Counted from the first letter of the stretch, positions 1 to 9,270 are shown. The stretch is DNA of 64,000 bases from JAEUKA01 sp044228505 (GCA_044228505.1 JBGAUT010000012.1:70351-134350), one strand, 5' to 3'. The notes: a model not told the origin generated them from the letters alone. Numbers and translations are program-made.

Positions 1-2
1 TT

Positions 3-185
3 TGGCATCTAGCCGTCGCGTGGTGTTATAACCCGCCCATGCTCAGCGCCCCAACAATCCCGGCGGATGGCAGGCTGTCTGCGAGTGACGTGGACTCCTG
101 CAAGATCGCGACGTTGCGAGCGTCCTTCGCGGACTACGGCACCTTAGGCGATACTGGAAACGCTGTGCAGCCTCTGAGCCGGTAA
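3..185 (+). CDS. possible C-terminal end of a gene that starts before the window
   Basis: This forward frame is open from the first bases of the window to a TAA at 183-185, giving about 60 codons with no recognised motif. The stop lies 7 bases before the ATG of the lipase gene, the spacing expected of genes in one operon. An internal ATG at 39 could start a 48-residue peptide, but no good ribosome-binding site precedes it. I cannot name a family. The alternative is that it is untranslated leader of the lipase gene; about 180 open bases in GC-rich DNA are not strong proof of coding. Confidence 0.4.
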   Translation, partial: WHLAVAWCYNPPMLSAPTIPADGRLSASDVDSCKIATLRASFADYGTLGDTGNAVQPLSR

Positions 186-192
186 GCAAGCG

Positions 193-1005
193 ATGGACGA
201 TTCAAATCGAAACGCTGGGGACAAAGGGCTTCTGTCGCGGGTTCGGCGGCTGGTCACAGATCATCGAAAAGTGCGCAGGCTCGATGGCGAGCAGCTCAAG
301 CAAGACCTGATCGGTGGTCAGCACGCGTTTTCGTATCTGCGCCATCTGGTGCGCGGCAACGAAATGACCCAGGCTCGTTTTCCCGAGCAGCTTTCGCCTC
401 ATCATCCCCCTGTACTCCTCATTCACGGATTCCTCGGGACACGAGGCTCCATGTTCGTACTGGAGCAACGGCTGCTCCGCGATGGCTTCCACGTCTTTTC
501 GTTTAACCTGGGGATGTTAAACGTTCGCGACATCCGGACCTCGGCACTGCTCATTCATCGCAAAGTGCAGACCATCTGCGAGCAGACCGGGATCAATCGC
601 ATTGACATCGTTGGTCACTCGATGGGCGGACTCATCGGTCTGTATTACATCAAGCGACTCGGTGGCAAAGAGCAGGTCCGTCGCATCGTGATGCTAGGAA
701 CACCTGCGCGAGGCACTTGGGTGGCTGCGCTGGGAGTCGCGACGATGGGACTGCTTTCGGCGTCAAGCTGGCAGCTCTTACCTGGCAGTGACTTCCTCGA
801 AGAGCTTCACCAAGGGCCGCTGCCGAACGAGGTCGAGTTTTTTACGATTGCCGCCGAGCGAGACTGGCTCTGTCCACCGTCTGCGACGCAACTCGAAGGT
901 GCCCACGGCGTCACCGTGCCACTTGGTCACTCGTCCCTGGTGATGAGTGAAGAGGTCTATCGGAAGGTACTGTGGGCTCTCCGTAAGGACGACTCGCCCC
1001 GCTAG
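193..1005 (+). CDS. alpha/beta-hydrolase, triacylglycerol lipase-like
   Basis: The 270-residue protein has the lipase oxyanion strand LLIHGFLG at about residues 75-82 and the nucleophile elbow GHSMGG at 141-146, with Ser143 the likely catalytic serine. A D near residue 223 (ERDW) and H246 (LGHS) are candidates for the other triad members. This is the pattern of bacterial lipases that hydrolyse long-chain acylglycerols or similar esters. No signal peptide is visible: the first 60 residues are charged, so it is probably cytoplasmic or peripherally bound. It is followed after 46 bases by an oxidoreductase on the same strand. Substrate is not determinable from sequence. Confidence 0.8.
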   Translation: MDDSNRNAGDKGLLSRVRRLVTDHRKVRRLDGEQLKQDLIGGQHAFSYLRHLVRGNEMTQARFPEQLSPHHPPVLLIHGFLGTRGSMFVLEQRLLRDGFHVFSFNLGMLNVRDIRTSALLIHRKVQTICEQTGINRIDIVGHSMGGLIGLYYIKRLGGKEQVRRIVMLGTPARGTWVAALGVATMGLLSASSWQLLPGSDFLEELHQGPLPNEVEFFTIAAERDWLCPPSATQLEGAHGVTVPLGHSSLVMSEEVYRKVLWALRKDDSPR

Positions 1006-1051
1006 GCAATACCATGAGGACACACCGCTTGGCACAGCCCGAGAGGACGCG

Positions 1052-2017
1052 ATGACAATGATGCAAGCGGTGGTGCTGCCCACGGTTGGCCCACCGGAGG
1101 TGCTACGGTTGACGCGGTTGGTCCGGCCAAAACCCGGTCGCGGCCAAGTTCTCGTTGAAGTCATGGCAACCACGGTGAGCCCGCTCGATTGCCAGGAGCG
1201 AGCCGGACAGGTGAGCCGATTTCTGCCCGGCGGACGACCGCAGGTTCTCGGTCACGATGTGGCAGGGGTTATTGCAGAGGTCGGCGATGGTGTCGATAAG
1301 CTGGTGGTCGGTACTGCGGTGATCGGCCTTCGCGCCCTGCAAACCCCCGGAAGCTATGCCGAGTTTGTCGTCCTTCCGGTCGAAGCCGTGACGCGCAAGC
1401 CAAACCGGTTGAGCTTTGTCGAGGCCGCTGCGCTACCGCTATCGGGCACCGTCGCACTTCAAGCAATTCGCGATCGAGGACGACTCCAGAGCGGTCAAGC
1501 ACTCCTCGTCAACGGGGCTGCCGGTGGAATTGGAAGTCTAGCGGTCCAAATCGGCAAAGCCCTCGGCGCAGTGGTCGCGGGAGTCTGTTCAGGAGACAGC
1601 GCGGAACTGGTGAGTTCTCTTGGAGTGGATCAGGTCATCGACTTTGAAAAAGAGGACCTGTCAACGCTGACCGGAACATTCGATGTCGTACTCGATACGT
1701 CGGGACAACTCACGCTCGACGGTTGCCGCAAGATGCTCCGGCCCCAGGGTCGCTTCATTCCGATTGTGCCTTCGGTGCGCACGCTGTGGGATAGCATCAC
1801 CAGTCGCTTCTTCGGAGGACCCCAGACCGTGCCGCCGCCTCTGGCTCAACCGAGGCGGGCCGATCTAGAGCTACTCGCGGAGTTGGCAGAAAGTGGCAAG
1901 TTGCGTCCGGTGATCGATCGGGTGTTTCCACTCTCGGCGGCCGCCGCCGCGCATCGTCACGTGGAGGAAGGCCGGCCACGCGGTCGCGTCGTACTCACAA
2001 TCAGCCAGAAAGCTTAG
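1052..2017 (+). CDS. zinc-independent quinone oxidoreductase / MDR-family NADPH dehydrogenase
   Basis: A 321-residue medium-chain dehydrogenase/reductase of the quinone oxidoreductase type. The N-terminal GroES-like domain contains the GHDVAGVI segment, and the Rossmann part has NGAAGGIG at about residue 154, which binds the NADPH phosphates. Structural and catalytic zinc cysteines are absent, as expected for the QOR branch. The frame is open upstream to 947, inside the lipase gene; I chose ATG 1052 because it starts right before the conserved first strand (MQAVVLPTVGPPEVL) and has GAGAGGA just upstream. Its TAG overlaps the stop codon of the convergent gene by 3 bases. Confidence 0.8.
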   Translation: MTMMQAVVLPTVGPPEVLRLTRLVRPKPGRGQVLVEVMATTVSPLDCQERAGQVSRFLPGGRPQVLGHDVAGVIAEVGDGVDKLVVGTAVIGLRALQTPGSYAEFVVLPVEAVTRKPNRLSFVEAAALPLSGTVALQAIRDRGRLQSGQALLVNGAAGGIGSLAVQIGKALGAVVAGVCSGDSAELVSSLGVDQVIDFEKEDLSTLTGTFDVVLDTSGQLTLDGCRKMLRPQGRFIPIVPSVRTLWDSITSRFFGGPQTVPPPLAQPRRADLELLAELAESGKLRPVIDRVFPLSAAAAAHRHVEEGRPRGRVVLTISQKA

Positions 2018-3828
2018 ACCGGCTGCTCGACTGGCTGCTCAACCACCTGCTCAACCGCCAATCGAGTCACAGCTACCGACGCAGGCAACCCCTTACCACC
2101 AATTGAGAAGATCGGTCCCGCCTTCACCCCGGCGGCTGCAGAGGGCAGCTCAACCAAACTTGCGGGTAGCAAGATATCGCCCGAGTGAGCCTCGGCCAGC
2201 AGTCGGGAACATACCGCGACCGTCTGACCGAAGTAATCGAGCCGCCCTTCCTGACAGACCAGTGTCGCCGGGCCCGCAAACAGACCTATTCTCATCCCAA
2301 GTAGATGGGCAAACGGATTCTCGGCCCGCAGCGCCATTACCGCTCGTTGCGCCGCAATCGCTGCCCGCAACGCCAACTCACTGGTCTCGAACGCCACCAC
2401 CAGCCCAGCGCCTTCGCTGTGAATCACCGCGCCCTGCTCCTGTTCGATGGCCTTTCGCACCGCTTGGGTTAGCTCCTGCAACTGCCGGAAGGCTCCACTA
2501 TCTCCGAGAGCTGCGCACAACTCACCCAGCGAACCGAACTCACTCATCCATAGCGACACCATCGGAACCGCTAGCTGCACGGTCGGCTTTGGAACCTCCG
2601 TTGGAAACAGCCGTCGGAACAGCGGATGCAGCGTCAACCGATGCGCATGTAGTCGTTGATGATTCCACTCGGTCCGTTCGAGCTTGAAGTGTCGCGCTTG
2701 GTTGGTTTGGTGCTCGATAAGAAGTGTCCCGCCCATGGCGACCTCGACGGCGGCAGGAACGATGGAGTCGTTGACGGCAATACTGGCCTGCTGGGGACTG
2801 AGGGTGCTGACCTTGAGAAGCCCGCTCGCACCACCGCGTGCCCACAGTCGAAACTCCCCCGGCTCGTTTGGGACCACAAACTGCAGGTTGCTCGACGCGG
2901 GCAGTACAAGCTGCGTCAAGACGTGTGGAGACGAGCTGGGATTGACGCTGGTGTACAGTGGCCTCGCCAGCTTCCGCAGCGCTCTGCCCGGACGAAACGT
3001 CACCTCAACGTTTCCGGCAAACTCGACGGGAATCCGTAGCTCACACAGCGCACAAAACACTTCGTCGGGCAGCTCGCTTAAGTGGTCGTATTGACTCGCC
3101 GGAGTTCGGCAGCTCGGACACAACACATCAAAGCTCGGCTGCATAAGCCCGCTGGCCGACGCATGGAGCAGCAACCGCAGCAGCGTTGCCTCGCTCTGGC
3201 CGAGAGACTCACACAGCGACTGAAGCCGCAGCGAATCGACATCCAAATCATCGGTACGCCGCAAGTGTGCAACCAGCGCATCGACGAGTGGCTGCTCCTC
3301 GGGAGACAGCGCGGCCTTGGTCTTCTGCTGCGCGGCGAGTAGCGGCTCCGCCACAAGCTGAGCGGGCCGAAGCTGTGTCTTCTCACCGCGTTCAATCCCG
3401 GCATCGATGCGAAGCAGGGTTCGACCGAGGTGCCACAACGTACCCTGCCCATACAGCTTCACCAGCCATGCCAGTTGCGGCAACCGTGGCTCCAGCTGCA
3501 TCTCGATCACTAGCTGGGTACCTTGAAGAAGAGGCGTGAGTGTAAAACGTGTCGCAATGCTGGCGAGTACGCCCTGATGCAAAACTCGCTTGGTCACCAG
3601 TAGTGACGGCTGATTCCACTGTGGTGGCAATTCGGTAAAGGGGATCGATCGAGGTCCACTACGTGCCCGCAGAAGGAACCGCGCCGAGCCTTCACCAATG
3701 AGCGGCTCCCTTGCAACCATCACCTGCCCGAGCGTTCGATAGAGCCTGTCGCTATCGGCCAAGACGACAAAGAGTGCGCTAGCTGCCGTCGCACACGCTA
3801 CTTCCCGACGCAAAACGATGGCTTCCAC
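2014..3828 (-). CDS. DUF5939-like protein with a degenerate adenylate/guanylate cyclase domain
   Basis: The 604-residue protein starts with a START/SRPBCC-like region (about 1-160), followed by a four-cysteine zinc ribbon (CPSC 237-240, CALC 259-262), a beta-rich middle part and a class III cyclase homology domain at about 415-585. The cyclase domain keeps the DYFGQTVAVCSRL segment and the GAVIHSEGAGLVVAF strand pair. However, the two metal-binding aspartates of active cyclases (in FTD and GDA contexts) are replaced: the first region reads SLWMSEFGSL and the second has GAG. It is therefore probably not a working cyclase and may bind nucleotide or act as a partner. The C-terminus ends in a short EQPV repeat. 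The domain order is family knowledge; inactivity is inferred. Confidence 0.65.
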   Translation of the reverse strand: MEAIVLRREVACATAASALFVVLADSDRLYRTLGQVMVAREPLIGEGSARFLLRARSGPRSIPFTELPPQWNQPSLLVTKRVLHQGVLASIATRFTLTPLLQGTQLVIEMQLEPRLPQLAWLVKLYGQGTLWHLGRTLLRIDAGIERGEKTQLRPAQLVAEPLLAAQQKTKAALSPEEQPLVDALVAHLRRTDDLDVDSLRLQSLCESLGQSEATLLRLLLHASASGLMQPSFDVLCPSCRTPASQYDHLSELPDEVFCALCELRIPVEFAGNVEVTFRPGRALRKLARPLYTSVNPSSSPHVLTQLVLPASSNLQFVVPNEPGEFRLWARGGASGLLKVSTLSPQQASIAVNDSIVPAAVEVAMGGTLLIEHQTNQARHFKLERTEWNHQRLHAHRLTLHPLFRRLFPTEVPKPTVQLAVPMVSLWMSEFGSLGELCAALGDSGAFRQLQELTQAVRKAIEQEQGAVIHSEGAGLVVAFETSELALRAAIAAQRAVMALRAENPFAHLLGMRIGLFAGPATLVCQEGRLDYFGQTVAVCSRLLAEAHSGDILLPASLVELPSAAAGVKAGPIFSIGGKGLPASVAVTRLAVEQVVEQPVEQPV

Positions 3829-3970
3829 GGCACCCCCAAGTGACTGTCTCTAGGCTAAGAAAAACCGGGCCTGCCGTCTAGCCCATCCTCTGGCTTATCC
3901 TCGATAAGTTGTGCTATTTGGACGATAGACCGTCAGCGACCTTGAAAAATGCCGCCGAAAACGGGTATTA

Positions 3971-4552
3971 GTGAGTATGCGCCCCACCGAGAATGGGCAA
4001 CTGTTCCTATCCCGGGTTAGCGAGCTTTTGCTGTCGTTTCCTTTCGACCTCAAGATCTTGCAAGAAGTCATCACCGACGATGAGCTGCCTCGCAACCTGC
4101 GTGAGCAAGCGGCGGGAGTGCTGCTCCAAGCGTTCCTTCATCAGGAGGGCAGTGGTCCAGAGCGATTCCTCGAAGACGTTCTGCTGCTGCGAGTCACTCT
4201 AGGCCAGATCGCTGCGATCGATAGTGACGAGGCCACGCGGTTCTGCGATCGATTTGACGACGTGTTTGGTCCGATCAAAGGCGATCTACCGATTCTTGAG
4301 AGCAACCTCGGGCCAGAGCTATGGAAGTCGCTCACGGCCCGCGTGATGAGTCTCGGTAAGATCGTCCACAAGGGCAAGCGAGCAGCCCAGTATGTGAGCG
4401 ACGAACACACCTGGGATCAGCTCTATGACGATGGCCTCGACTTCCAAACCGCCTACAACGTCACCGAGGAACAAGTCCGCAATCGGCTCCGCAAGCCTGA
4501 GACGATCATCGAGGTACTCCACAAGCGCGGGTCGCGACCCAAGCCGTTGTGA
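3971..4552 (+). CDS. conserved hypothetical protein, 193 residues
   Basis: No family recognised. The predicted protein is soluble, rich in Leu, Asp and Glu, with mostly helical character and no signal peptide or membrane segment. The first half (about 15-100) looks like a run of amphipathic helices; residues 120-193 are basic and end in RGSRPKPL. The start is GTG at 3971 with an in-frame ATG two codons later at 3977; either could be used. The stop lies 13 bases before the ATG of the S9 peptidase gene, so the two are probably cotranscribed, though nothing in the sequence links their functions. Confidence 0.65.
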   Translation: MSMRPTENGQLFLSRVSELLLSFPFDLKILQEVITDDELPRNLREQAAGVLLQAFLHQEGSGPERFLEDVLLLRVTLGQIAAIDSDEATRFCDRFDDVFGPIKGDLPILESNLGPELWKSLTARVMSLGKIVHKGKRAAQYVSDEHTWDQLYDDGLDFQTAYNVTEEQVRNRLRKPETIIEVLHKRGSRPKPL

Positions 4553-4565
4553 TAGTTTCCTCTCC

Positions 4566-6917
4566 ATGCGTAGGGCCTCTCTGCTCCTCTACCTGTCCCT
4601 GTCTACTGCCGCTGCTGCCACCCCAGGACCGTCCGAAACGGTTGGTCCGTTACCTGGCTACCTTGGCATGCATGCCAAGACGCGCGGTTTTTCGCTCGGC
4701 AAGCCGATGCGAGCCACGCCAACTCCAGACGGCAAACAGGTGCTGTTTCTACGCGCCACTGCCGCTTCCCCGGAACTGCGGCTGTACTCGCTCGACGTTG
4801 GAACGGGACAGAGTCGTGAGCTTCTGACCCCGGCTCAGCTGCTGCAAGGCGTCGAAGAACGTCTCTCGACCGAGGAAAAAGCCCGTCGTGAGCGGATGCG
4901 CCAGACCATGCGCGGCTTCACCTCGTTTGAACTGTCCAAAGACGGCAGCTTTTTGCTGATCCCACTGTCGGGAAAGCTCTACACCTACCAGCTCCGCAGT
5001 GGCGACAGCAGCGAACTGACTCCCGTCACCGATCCATCCGAGCGCAACGCCGAGCCGATCGTCGACCCGCATTTGTCGCCAAACGGCAAATCAGTCGCCT
5101 ACGTCCGAGGGCGTGACCTGTTTGTGCTCGATATTGCTACTCGCCGGGAACGGCGGCTGATGCACAGCCAAAGCCCGGTCCTAAGCTACGGCAGTGCCGA
5201 GTTCGTGGCCCAGGAAGAGCTGCACCGTTTTTCCGGTTTCTTTTGGTCACCCGACAGCCAGTACCTCGCTTTTACCGAGGTCAACAACCAACCGGTGGAG
5301 ACACTCTATGTCGGAGACGCGCTCCACCCCGAGCAACCGCCGCAGCCGCTCCGCTATCCCCGCGCCGGGACCGACAACGCCGAAGTTCGACTAGGCGTGA
5401 TCGCGGTAGCCGGTGGCGCACCACTGTGGGTCGAATGGGCCCGTGACCGGTTACCGTATCTTGCAACGGTGGTATGGCGTGAAGGCGGACCGCTACTGCT
5501 GACGCTGCTCAGTCGCAGCCAGCGCGAACTGGAGCTGGTCACTGTCGATACAAAAACTGGCAAAACCCAGCGCCTGCTCAGCGAGCACAGTGATGCCTGG
5601 GTCAACATCGATCAGGATGTCCCCAGACCGCTTCAGGACGGCTCAGGTTTTCTATGGACCAGCGAGCGACAGGGCATGCGTGAGCTGGAGTTACGCGACT
5701 ACACCGGCTCGCTAAAGCGACTCATCGTCGACAAGAGCCAAGGGTTTCGCAAGCTGCTCCACGTCGACGAGCCCGGTGGCATTGTAAGCTACGCTGCCAG
5801 CGTCGAGCCCACCGCCCAAGACATCTATCGGGTCTCGCTTGTCTCCGGCAACCCGATCAAGCTGACACCGAGTGGTGGCTATCACATGGCCAGCTTCGGA
5901 CAGCATCCCGGCGTCTACGTGCTTAGCTCGTACTCGACGAGTCAGCTCGGCAAGACGGTGGTGATGCGAATCCCCGAGCCGCGCCAGGCCGCTGCCACCG
6001 ATCAAGTCGTCGCCGAGCTACCGTCGGTTTCGACAACTCCACCGTTTGTCCCAAACTTGGAAATCGCGCAGGTCGGAGCCCAAGCCTATCGCTCGCTGCT
6101 TGTTCGTCCGCGCAACTTTAAGCCAGGCAAAAAATACCCGGTCCTCGTCCACGTCTACGGCGGTCCACACCACAACCAAGTCATGGCGATCGCCGGGATG
6201 TACATGCTCGATCAGTGGCTTGCCGATCACGGCTTCATCGTCTTTATGACCGATGGCAGAGGCACACCGGGACGTGGCACCACCTGGGAGCATGCGATCG
6301 TCGGCAATTTTGGCGAGATCCCGCTCGAGGACCAAGTCGTAGCGCTCCAGGCTGCGGGCGAGCGCTTCCCGGAAATGGACCTGTCCCGCGTTGGTGTCTT
6401 CGGCTGGTCGTTCGGTGGTTATATGGCGGCTCTCGCGGTGCTGCGTCGTCCAGATGTCTTCCACGTCGGTGTAGCTGGTGCTCCGGTCGTCGATTGGCGC
6501 GATTACGACACCTGCTACACCGAGCGCTACATCAGCACGCCACAGGAAAACGTTGATGGATATGAGCGCTCGTCGCTACTTACCTACGCGCCGCAGCTCA
6601 AGAGGCCGCTGGTGCTCATCCATGGGACTGCCGATGACAACGTGCTGTTTTTTCACAGCCTCAAGCTGTCGCAGGCCCTGTTCCGCGCTGGAAAGCCTCA
6701 CGAGTTGGTTCCGCTGCCCGGGCTAACACATATGGTGCCTGACCCAGTGGTCACCGAGCGACTTTGGGGTCGCATCGTCGGAGCGTTTGCCGCCGTGCTG
6801 CATCCCGAACTGGCTCACCTTGCCATCAAGCCCGGTGCAGGCGCGCCACCGTCGCCGGAGCCTATCCAGCCGGCTCCGGCGGACAGCGCCCCGAAGAAAC
6901 CGACCCCTCGACGGTAA
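4566..6917 (+). CDS. dipeptidyl peptidase IV-like S9 family prolyl oligopeptidase, secreted
   Basis: A 783-residue serine peptidase with an N-terminal signal peptide, a beta-propeller domain (about 50-500) containing DPP IV-type features such as the FVAQEELHRFSG Glu-Glu helix, and a C-terminal alpha/beta-hydrolase domain. The catalytic triad can be read: Ser615 in GWSFGGY, Asp691 in GTADDNV and His722 in LTHMV. Enzymes of this family remove X-Pro or X-Ala dipeptides from peptide N-termini and act in the periplasm or at the cell surface. The frame is open from 4425, but the extra residues run into the preceding gene; ATG 4566 directly precedes the hydrophobic signal sequence. Its last 56 bases overlap the 3' end of the convergent carboxypeptidase gene. 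Confidence 0.88.
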   Translation: MRRASLLLYLSLSTAAAATPGPSETVGPLPGYLGMHAKTRGFSLGKPMRATPTPDGKQVLFLRATAASPELRLYSLDVGTGQSRELLTPAQLLQGVEERLSTEEKARRERMRQTMRGFTSFELSKDGSFLLIPLSGKLYTYQLRSGDSSELTPVTDPSERNAEPIVDPHLSPNGKSVAYVRGRDLFVLDIATRRERRLMHSQSPVLSYGSAEFVAQEELHRFSGFFWSPDSQYLAFTEVNNQPVETLYVGDALHPEQPPQPLRYPRAGTDNAEVRLGVIAVAGGAPLWVEWARDRLPYLATVVWREGGPLLLTLLSRSQRELELVTVDTKTGKTQRLLSEHSDAWVNIDQDVPRPLQDGSGFLWTSERQGMRELELRDYTGSLKRLIVDKSQGFRKLLHVDEPGGIVSYAASVEPTAQDIYRVSLVSGNPIKLTPSGGYHMASFGQHPGVYVLSSYSTSQLGKTVVMRIPEPRQAAATDQVVAELPSVSTTPPFVPNLEIAQVGAQAYRSLLVRPRNFKPGKKYPVLVHVYGGPHHNQVMAIAGMYMLDQWLADHGFIVFMTDGRGTPGRGTTWEHAIVGNFGEIPLEDQVVALQAAGERFPEMDLSRVGVFGWSFGGYMAALAVLRRPDVFHVGVAGAPVVDWRDYDTCYTERYISTPQENVDGYERSSLLTYAPQLKRPLVLIHGTADDNVLFFHSLKLSQALFRAGKPHELVPLPGLTHMVPDPVVTERLWGRIVGAFAAVLHPELAHLAIKPGAGAPPSPEPIQPAPADSAPKKPTPRR

Positions 6918-8211
6918 AATCCACTCGTAGTCGCTGCTTGCCAACGGTTACCTGTTTCTCTTGCGGAGGCAGCCCCGGCACCGTGATCCGCAGCGTGTAC
7001 TGTCCTGGACCTGGCAAGAAGCGGTCGTAGTGGCCGTCGCGACAGCGGCTTCGCCAGTGTTCCTGTTCGCCAAGGGCCTGCTCGACGATTTGGACCTCTG
7101 CGACAACCGGACTCCCTTTGCTATCCCGAACCACCCCATGGACCGAGGGCCCATCCAGGTAGCGATCGAGCAACCGGGTCCAGATTGGACGCATCGCCAT
7201 CAACACCTGGTGCCGCACCTCGCCGTGGGTTGGATCTCGCCGGGCACCCTCCACGAGCAGAGCCAGCGTCCCAAACTGCGCCCGCAGGTAGTCTTGATCC
7301 GTGCCATCGACAGGATAGATATTGCGACGAACCGTAATGTCTTTGCCCTGCGGATGCCGAGGCAGACCAGCAACCAACTCCTCGGCAACCAGCCATGCTT
7401 CATTGGGCGTCGGACTACTCACGTTGTCGATGGTATACGGGGCCAGCACCGTCACGTTGCCGGTATGAAACGATAGCGCGGCCGCGAAGTGTTCGCTCTC
7501 GGCGAGCCTCATCATGGCCTGCGTTTCCGGCTCCGAGCCAGCCGCCGGACCCCGAAAGTAGGCGCTATCGGGAAGCGGTGAGCTGCCCTTGTCCGCGAGA
7601 AAGCCCCAACGGAACGGATAGTTGCGGTTGAGATCGACGCCATCTCCTCGATCGGGCTTGCCGTTGCGGTTGTTGTCTCGGCCATTTTTGCGTCCGGTGC
7701 GAAGATATCCGTGTAGCGAAGCCCAGACACCGTCGGGATTCACCACAGGCACACACCACACCACCAGCTCTTTGAGCCAGCGCTTCACCTGGCGATCGAG
7801 GGCCGGATCGGGCCGCAGCGGGGTCGACGTTTGCTCCCCCGAGCGCAGCAGCAGCACTTCCGCCGCATCAAGCGCCAGGTCGATCGAGAACGTCTCGACG
7901 CCGTGGTGCGCACCATTTAATAGGATCGCAGGCCTTCCATCGTGGCGACGCAGGTTGCGACCCATCGCCAGCGCCCACAGCGGCCGCCCCTCATGCGAGC
8001 GACCCAGTGAGACCACGCGGGTCAGTTTTGGATAACGCGAGTGCAGGTCCGTCAGCGTCTTGTGCACCCACGCTTCGCTATATCGAACCGGCTCTTCCAC
8101 TTCACTCGTCGTCGGAAGTGGCACCGGTCCCATCGGCGAAGTCTCAGCACCGGCCGCAACCCCAACTCCCGCGACGCCCGCCAGCGCTATCAGCAGCAAA
8201 CACGAGCGCAT
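6862..8211 (-). CDS. secreted M14 zinc carboxypeptidase with C-terminal regulatory-like domain
   Basis: A 449-residue precursor with a signal peptide (MRSCLLLIALAGVAG) and a metallocarboxypeptidase domain. Zinc ligands fit H103 and E106 (HHGVE, the HxxE motif) and H249 (SFHTG); E321 in LLVEG is the probable catalytic glutamate, and NPDG at 158-161 is typical. After the peptidase domain, residues of about 350-440 form a carboxypeptidase regulatory-like beta-sandwich (VHGVVRDSKGSPV). It should trim C-terminal residues of peptides outside the cytoplasm. The frame is open to 8355, but ATG 8211 places the signal peptide at the N-terminus. It is convergent with the S9 peptidase and overlaps it by 56 bases; both probably serve extracellular protein degradation. 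Confidence 0.85.
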   Translation of the reverse strand: MRSCLLLIALAGVAGVGVAAGAETSPMGPVPLPTTSEVEEPVRYSEAWVHKTLTDLHSRYPKLTRVVSLGRSHEGRPLWALAMGRNLRRHDGRPAILLNGAHHGVETFSIDLALDAAEVLLLRSGEQTSTPLRPDPALDRQVKRWLKELVVWCVPVVNPDGVWASLHGYLRTGRKNGRDNNRNGKPDRGDGVDLNRNYPFRWGFLADKGSSPLPDSAYFRGPAAGSEPETQAMMRLAESEHFAAALSFHTGNVTVLAPYTIDNVSSPTPNEAWLVAEELVAGLPRHPQGKDITVRRNIYPVDGTDQDYLRAQFGTLALLVEGARRDPTHGEVRHQVLMAMRPIWTRLLDRYLDGPSVHGVVRDSKGSPVVAEVQIVEQALGEQEHWRSRCRDGHYDRFLPGPGQYTLRITVPGLPPQEKQVTVGKQRLRVDFTVEGSVSSGRCPPEPAG

Positions 8212-8334
8212 AAAACGTAAGTGAGATCTCAAATAAAAGTAATCGTTCACCCTCTCCGAGTCTCGGGCCGTAGCCTGCATAGCGTCAAGTGCGCGCTTCA
8301 TCCGGGCGGACCAACTCTGATATCGTGTCGAATT

Positions 8335-9270
8335 ATGAGGAATGGTGCAGGGCAATCTCCGCCGTCAGGAACGGGCATGGGCGAACACTCCGGGCTGTTC
8401 GGCACAGGTGAGCCACAGCTCGGCGGATGGATTGCCGCGTTTGGACGAATGTCCGACGCACACCCTGACATGGCACGTATCCTTCGGGTCATTGAGCGAC
8501 TGCAGGACCGCCCGTTCCGCGCCCATATCGTCATCCATGGCGAGCCGGGGACGGGCAAAGAGGGGCTGGCGCGACTGCTCCACCGGTTGATGCATCCAAG
8601 CGGCGCGGCGCAGGTCCGTGCCCACCTTGCAGGCTGTACCTCCGAAGAAATGCTCAAGCAGTTTTTTGGCCCGGACACCTACAAGAGTGGCGATGGAGAG
8701 GTCTGTAGTCGTTTCGAGGATGGACTTTTGTCGAAAGCGGAAGGAGGCTCGCTACTGCTCGATGAGCTCCTGGTAATGCCTCTCGATGTCCAGCGCCACG
8801 TCCACGAACATCTGAGCAGCCATCGCCTGGGCCGGGACTCCGGAGTTGCGCTGATTGGATTGACCGACGGTCACTTGCCACAGGCCGTGGCAAATGGGCA
8901 GTTTCGTCACGACCTGGCCTATCGCCTGCTGCGCATCGTCCTGCACGTCCCACCGCTGCGAGAACGCTCGCAAGATATCGCCCAGTCGACACTGTGGATC
9001 TGCAACCGAATCCTGCGCAACCACGGCGATGAACGCCCTGCAGAACTGGCCGAAACTGCCTCCTCCGACCCGCGGAGTGAGGCTTTTTTCGTCGAGGAAG
9101 AAGTCATGGCAACGCTGCGACGTCACAGCTGGCCGGGCAACTTTCGCGAGCTAGAAGCCGTGCTAGAGCGCGCCGTCATGCTCTACAGCGACCAACAGCG
9201 ACTGCGCCGGACGGACGTCGAAGCGGCACTTGGCGATGGATGGCCGGCTGTGAGCTTCCCCAGCTCGTAA
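8335..9270 (+). CDS. minimal sigma-54 activator-like AAA+ protein lacking the GAFTGA motif
   Basis: About 311 residues covering little more than the AAA+ core of bacterial enhancer-binding proteins. Visible are Walker A GEPGTGKE (69-76), Walker B LLLDE (Asp143-Glu144), the VPPLRERSQDI sensor segment and the WPGNFRELE sensor II motif. Where active sigma-54 activators carry ELFGHxxGAFTGA, this protein has FFGPDTYKSGDGEV, so the loop that contacts sigma-54 is missing. There is no N-terminal receiver or GAF domain and no C-terminal Fis-type helix-turn-helix. It may be a regulator that does not drive sigma-54, or a decoy/partner subunit. Start could also be ATG 8377 or GTG 8221; 8335 is a compromise without a strong ribosome-binding site. 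Confidence 0.7.
   Translation: MRNGAGQSPPSGTGMGEHSGLFGTGEPQLGGWIAAFGRMSDAHPDMARILRVIERLQDRPFRAHIVIHGEPGTGKEGLARLLHRLMHPSGAAQVRAHLAGCTSEEMLKQFFGPDTYKSGDGEVCSRFEDGLLSKAEGGSLLLDELLVMPLDVQRHVHEHLSSHRLGRDSGVALIGLTDGHLPQAVANGQFRHDLAYRLLRIVLHVPPLRERSQDIAQSTLWICNRILRNHGDERPAELAETASSDPRSEAFFVEEEVMATLRRHSWPGNFRELEAVLERAVMLYSDQQRLRRTDVEAALGDGWPAVSFPSS

Noticed and set aside
2103..2687. Forward open frame of 194 codons over the cyclase-like gene
   Set aside because: Antisense to the 604-residue protein; Pro/Arg-rich translation without any motif.
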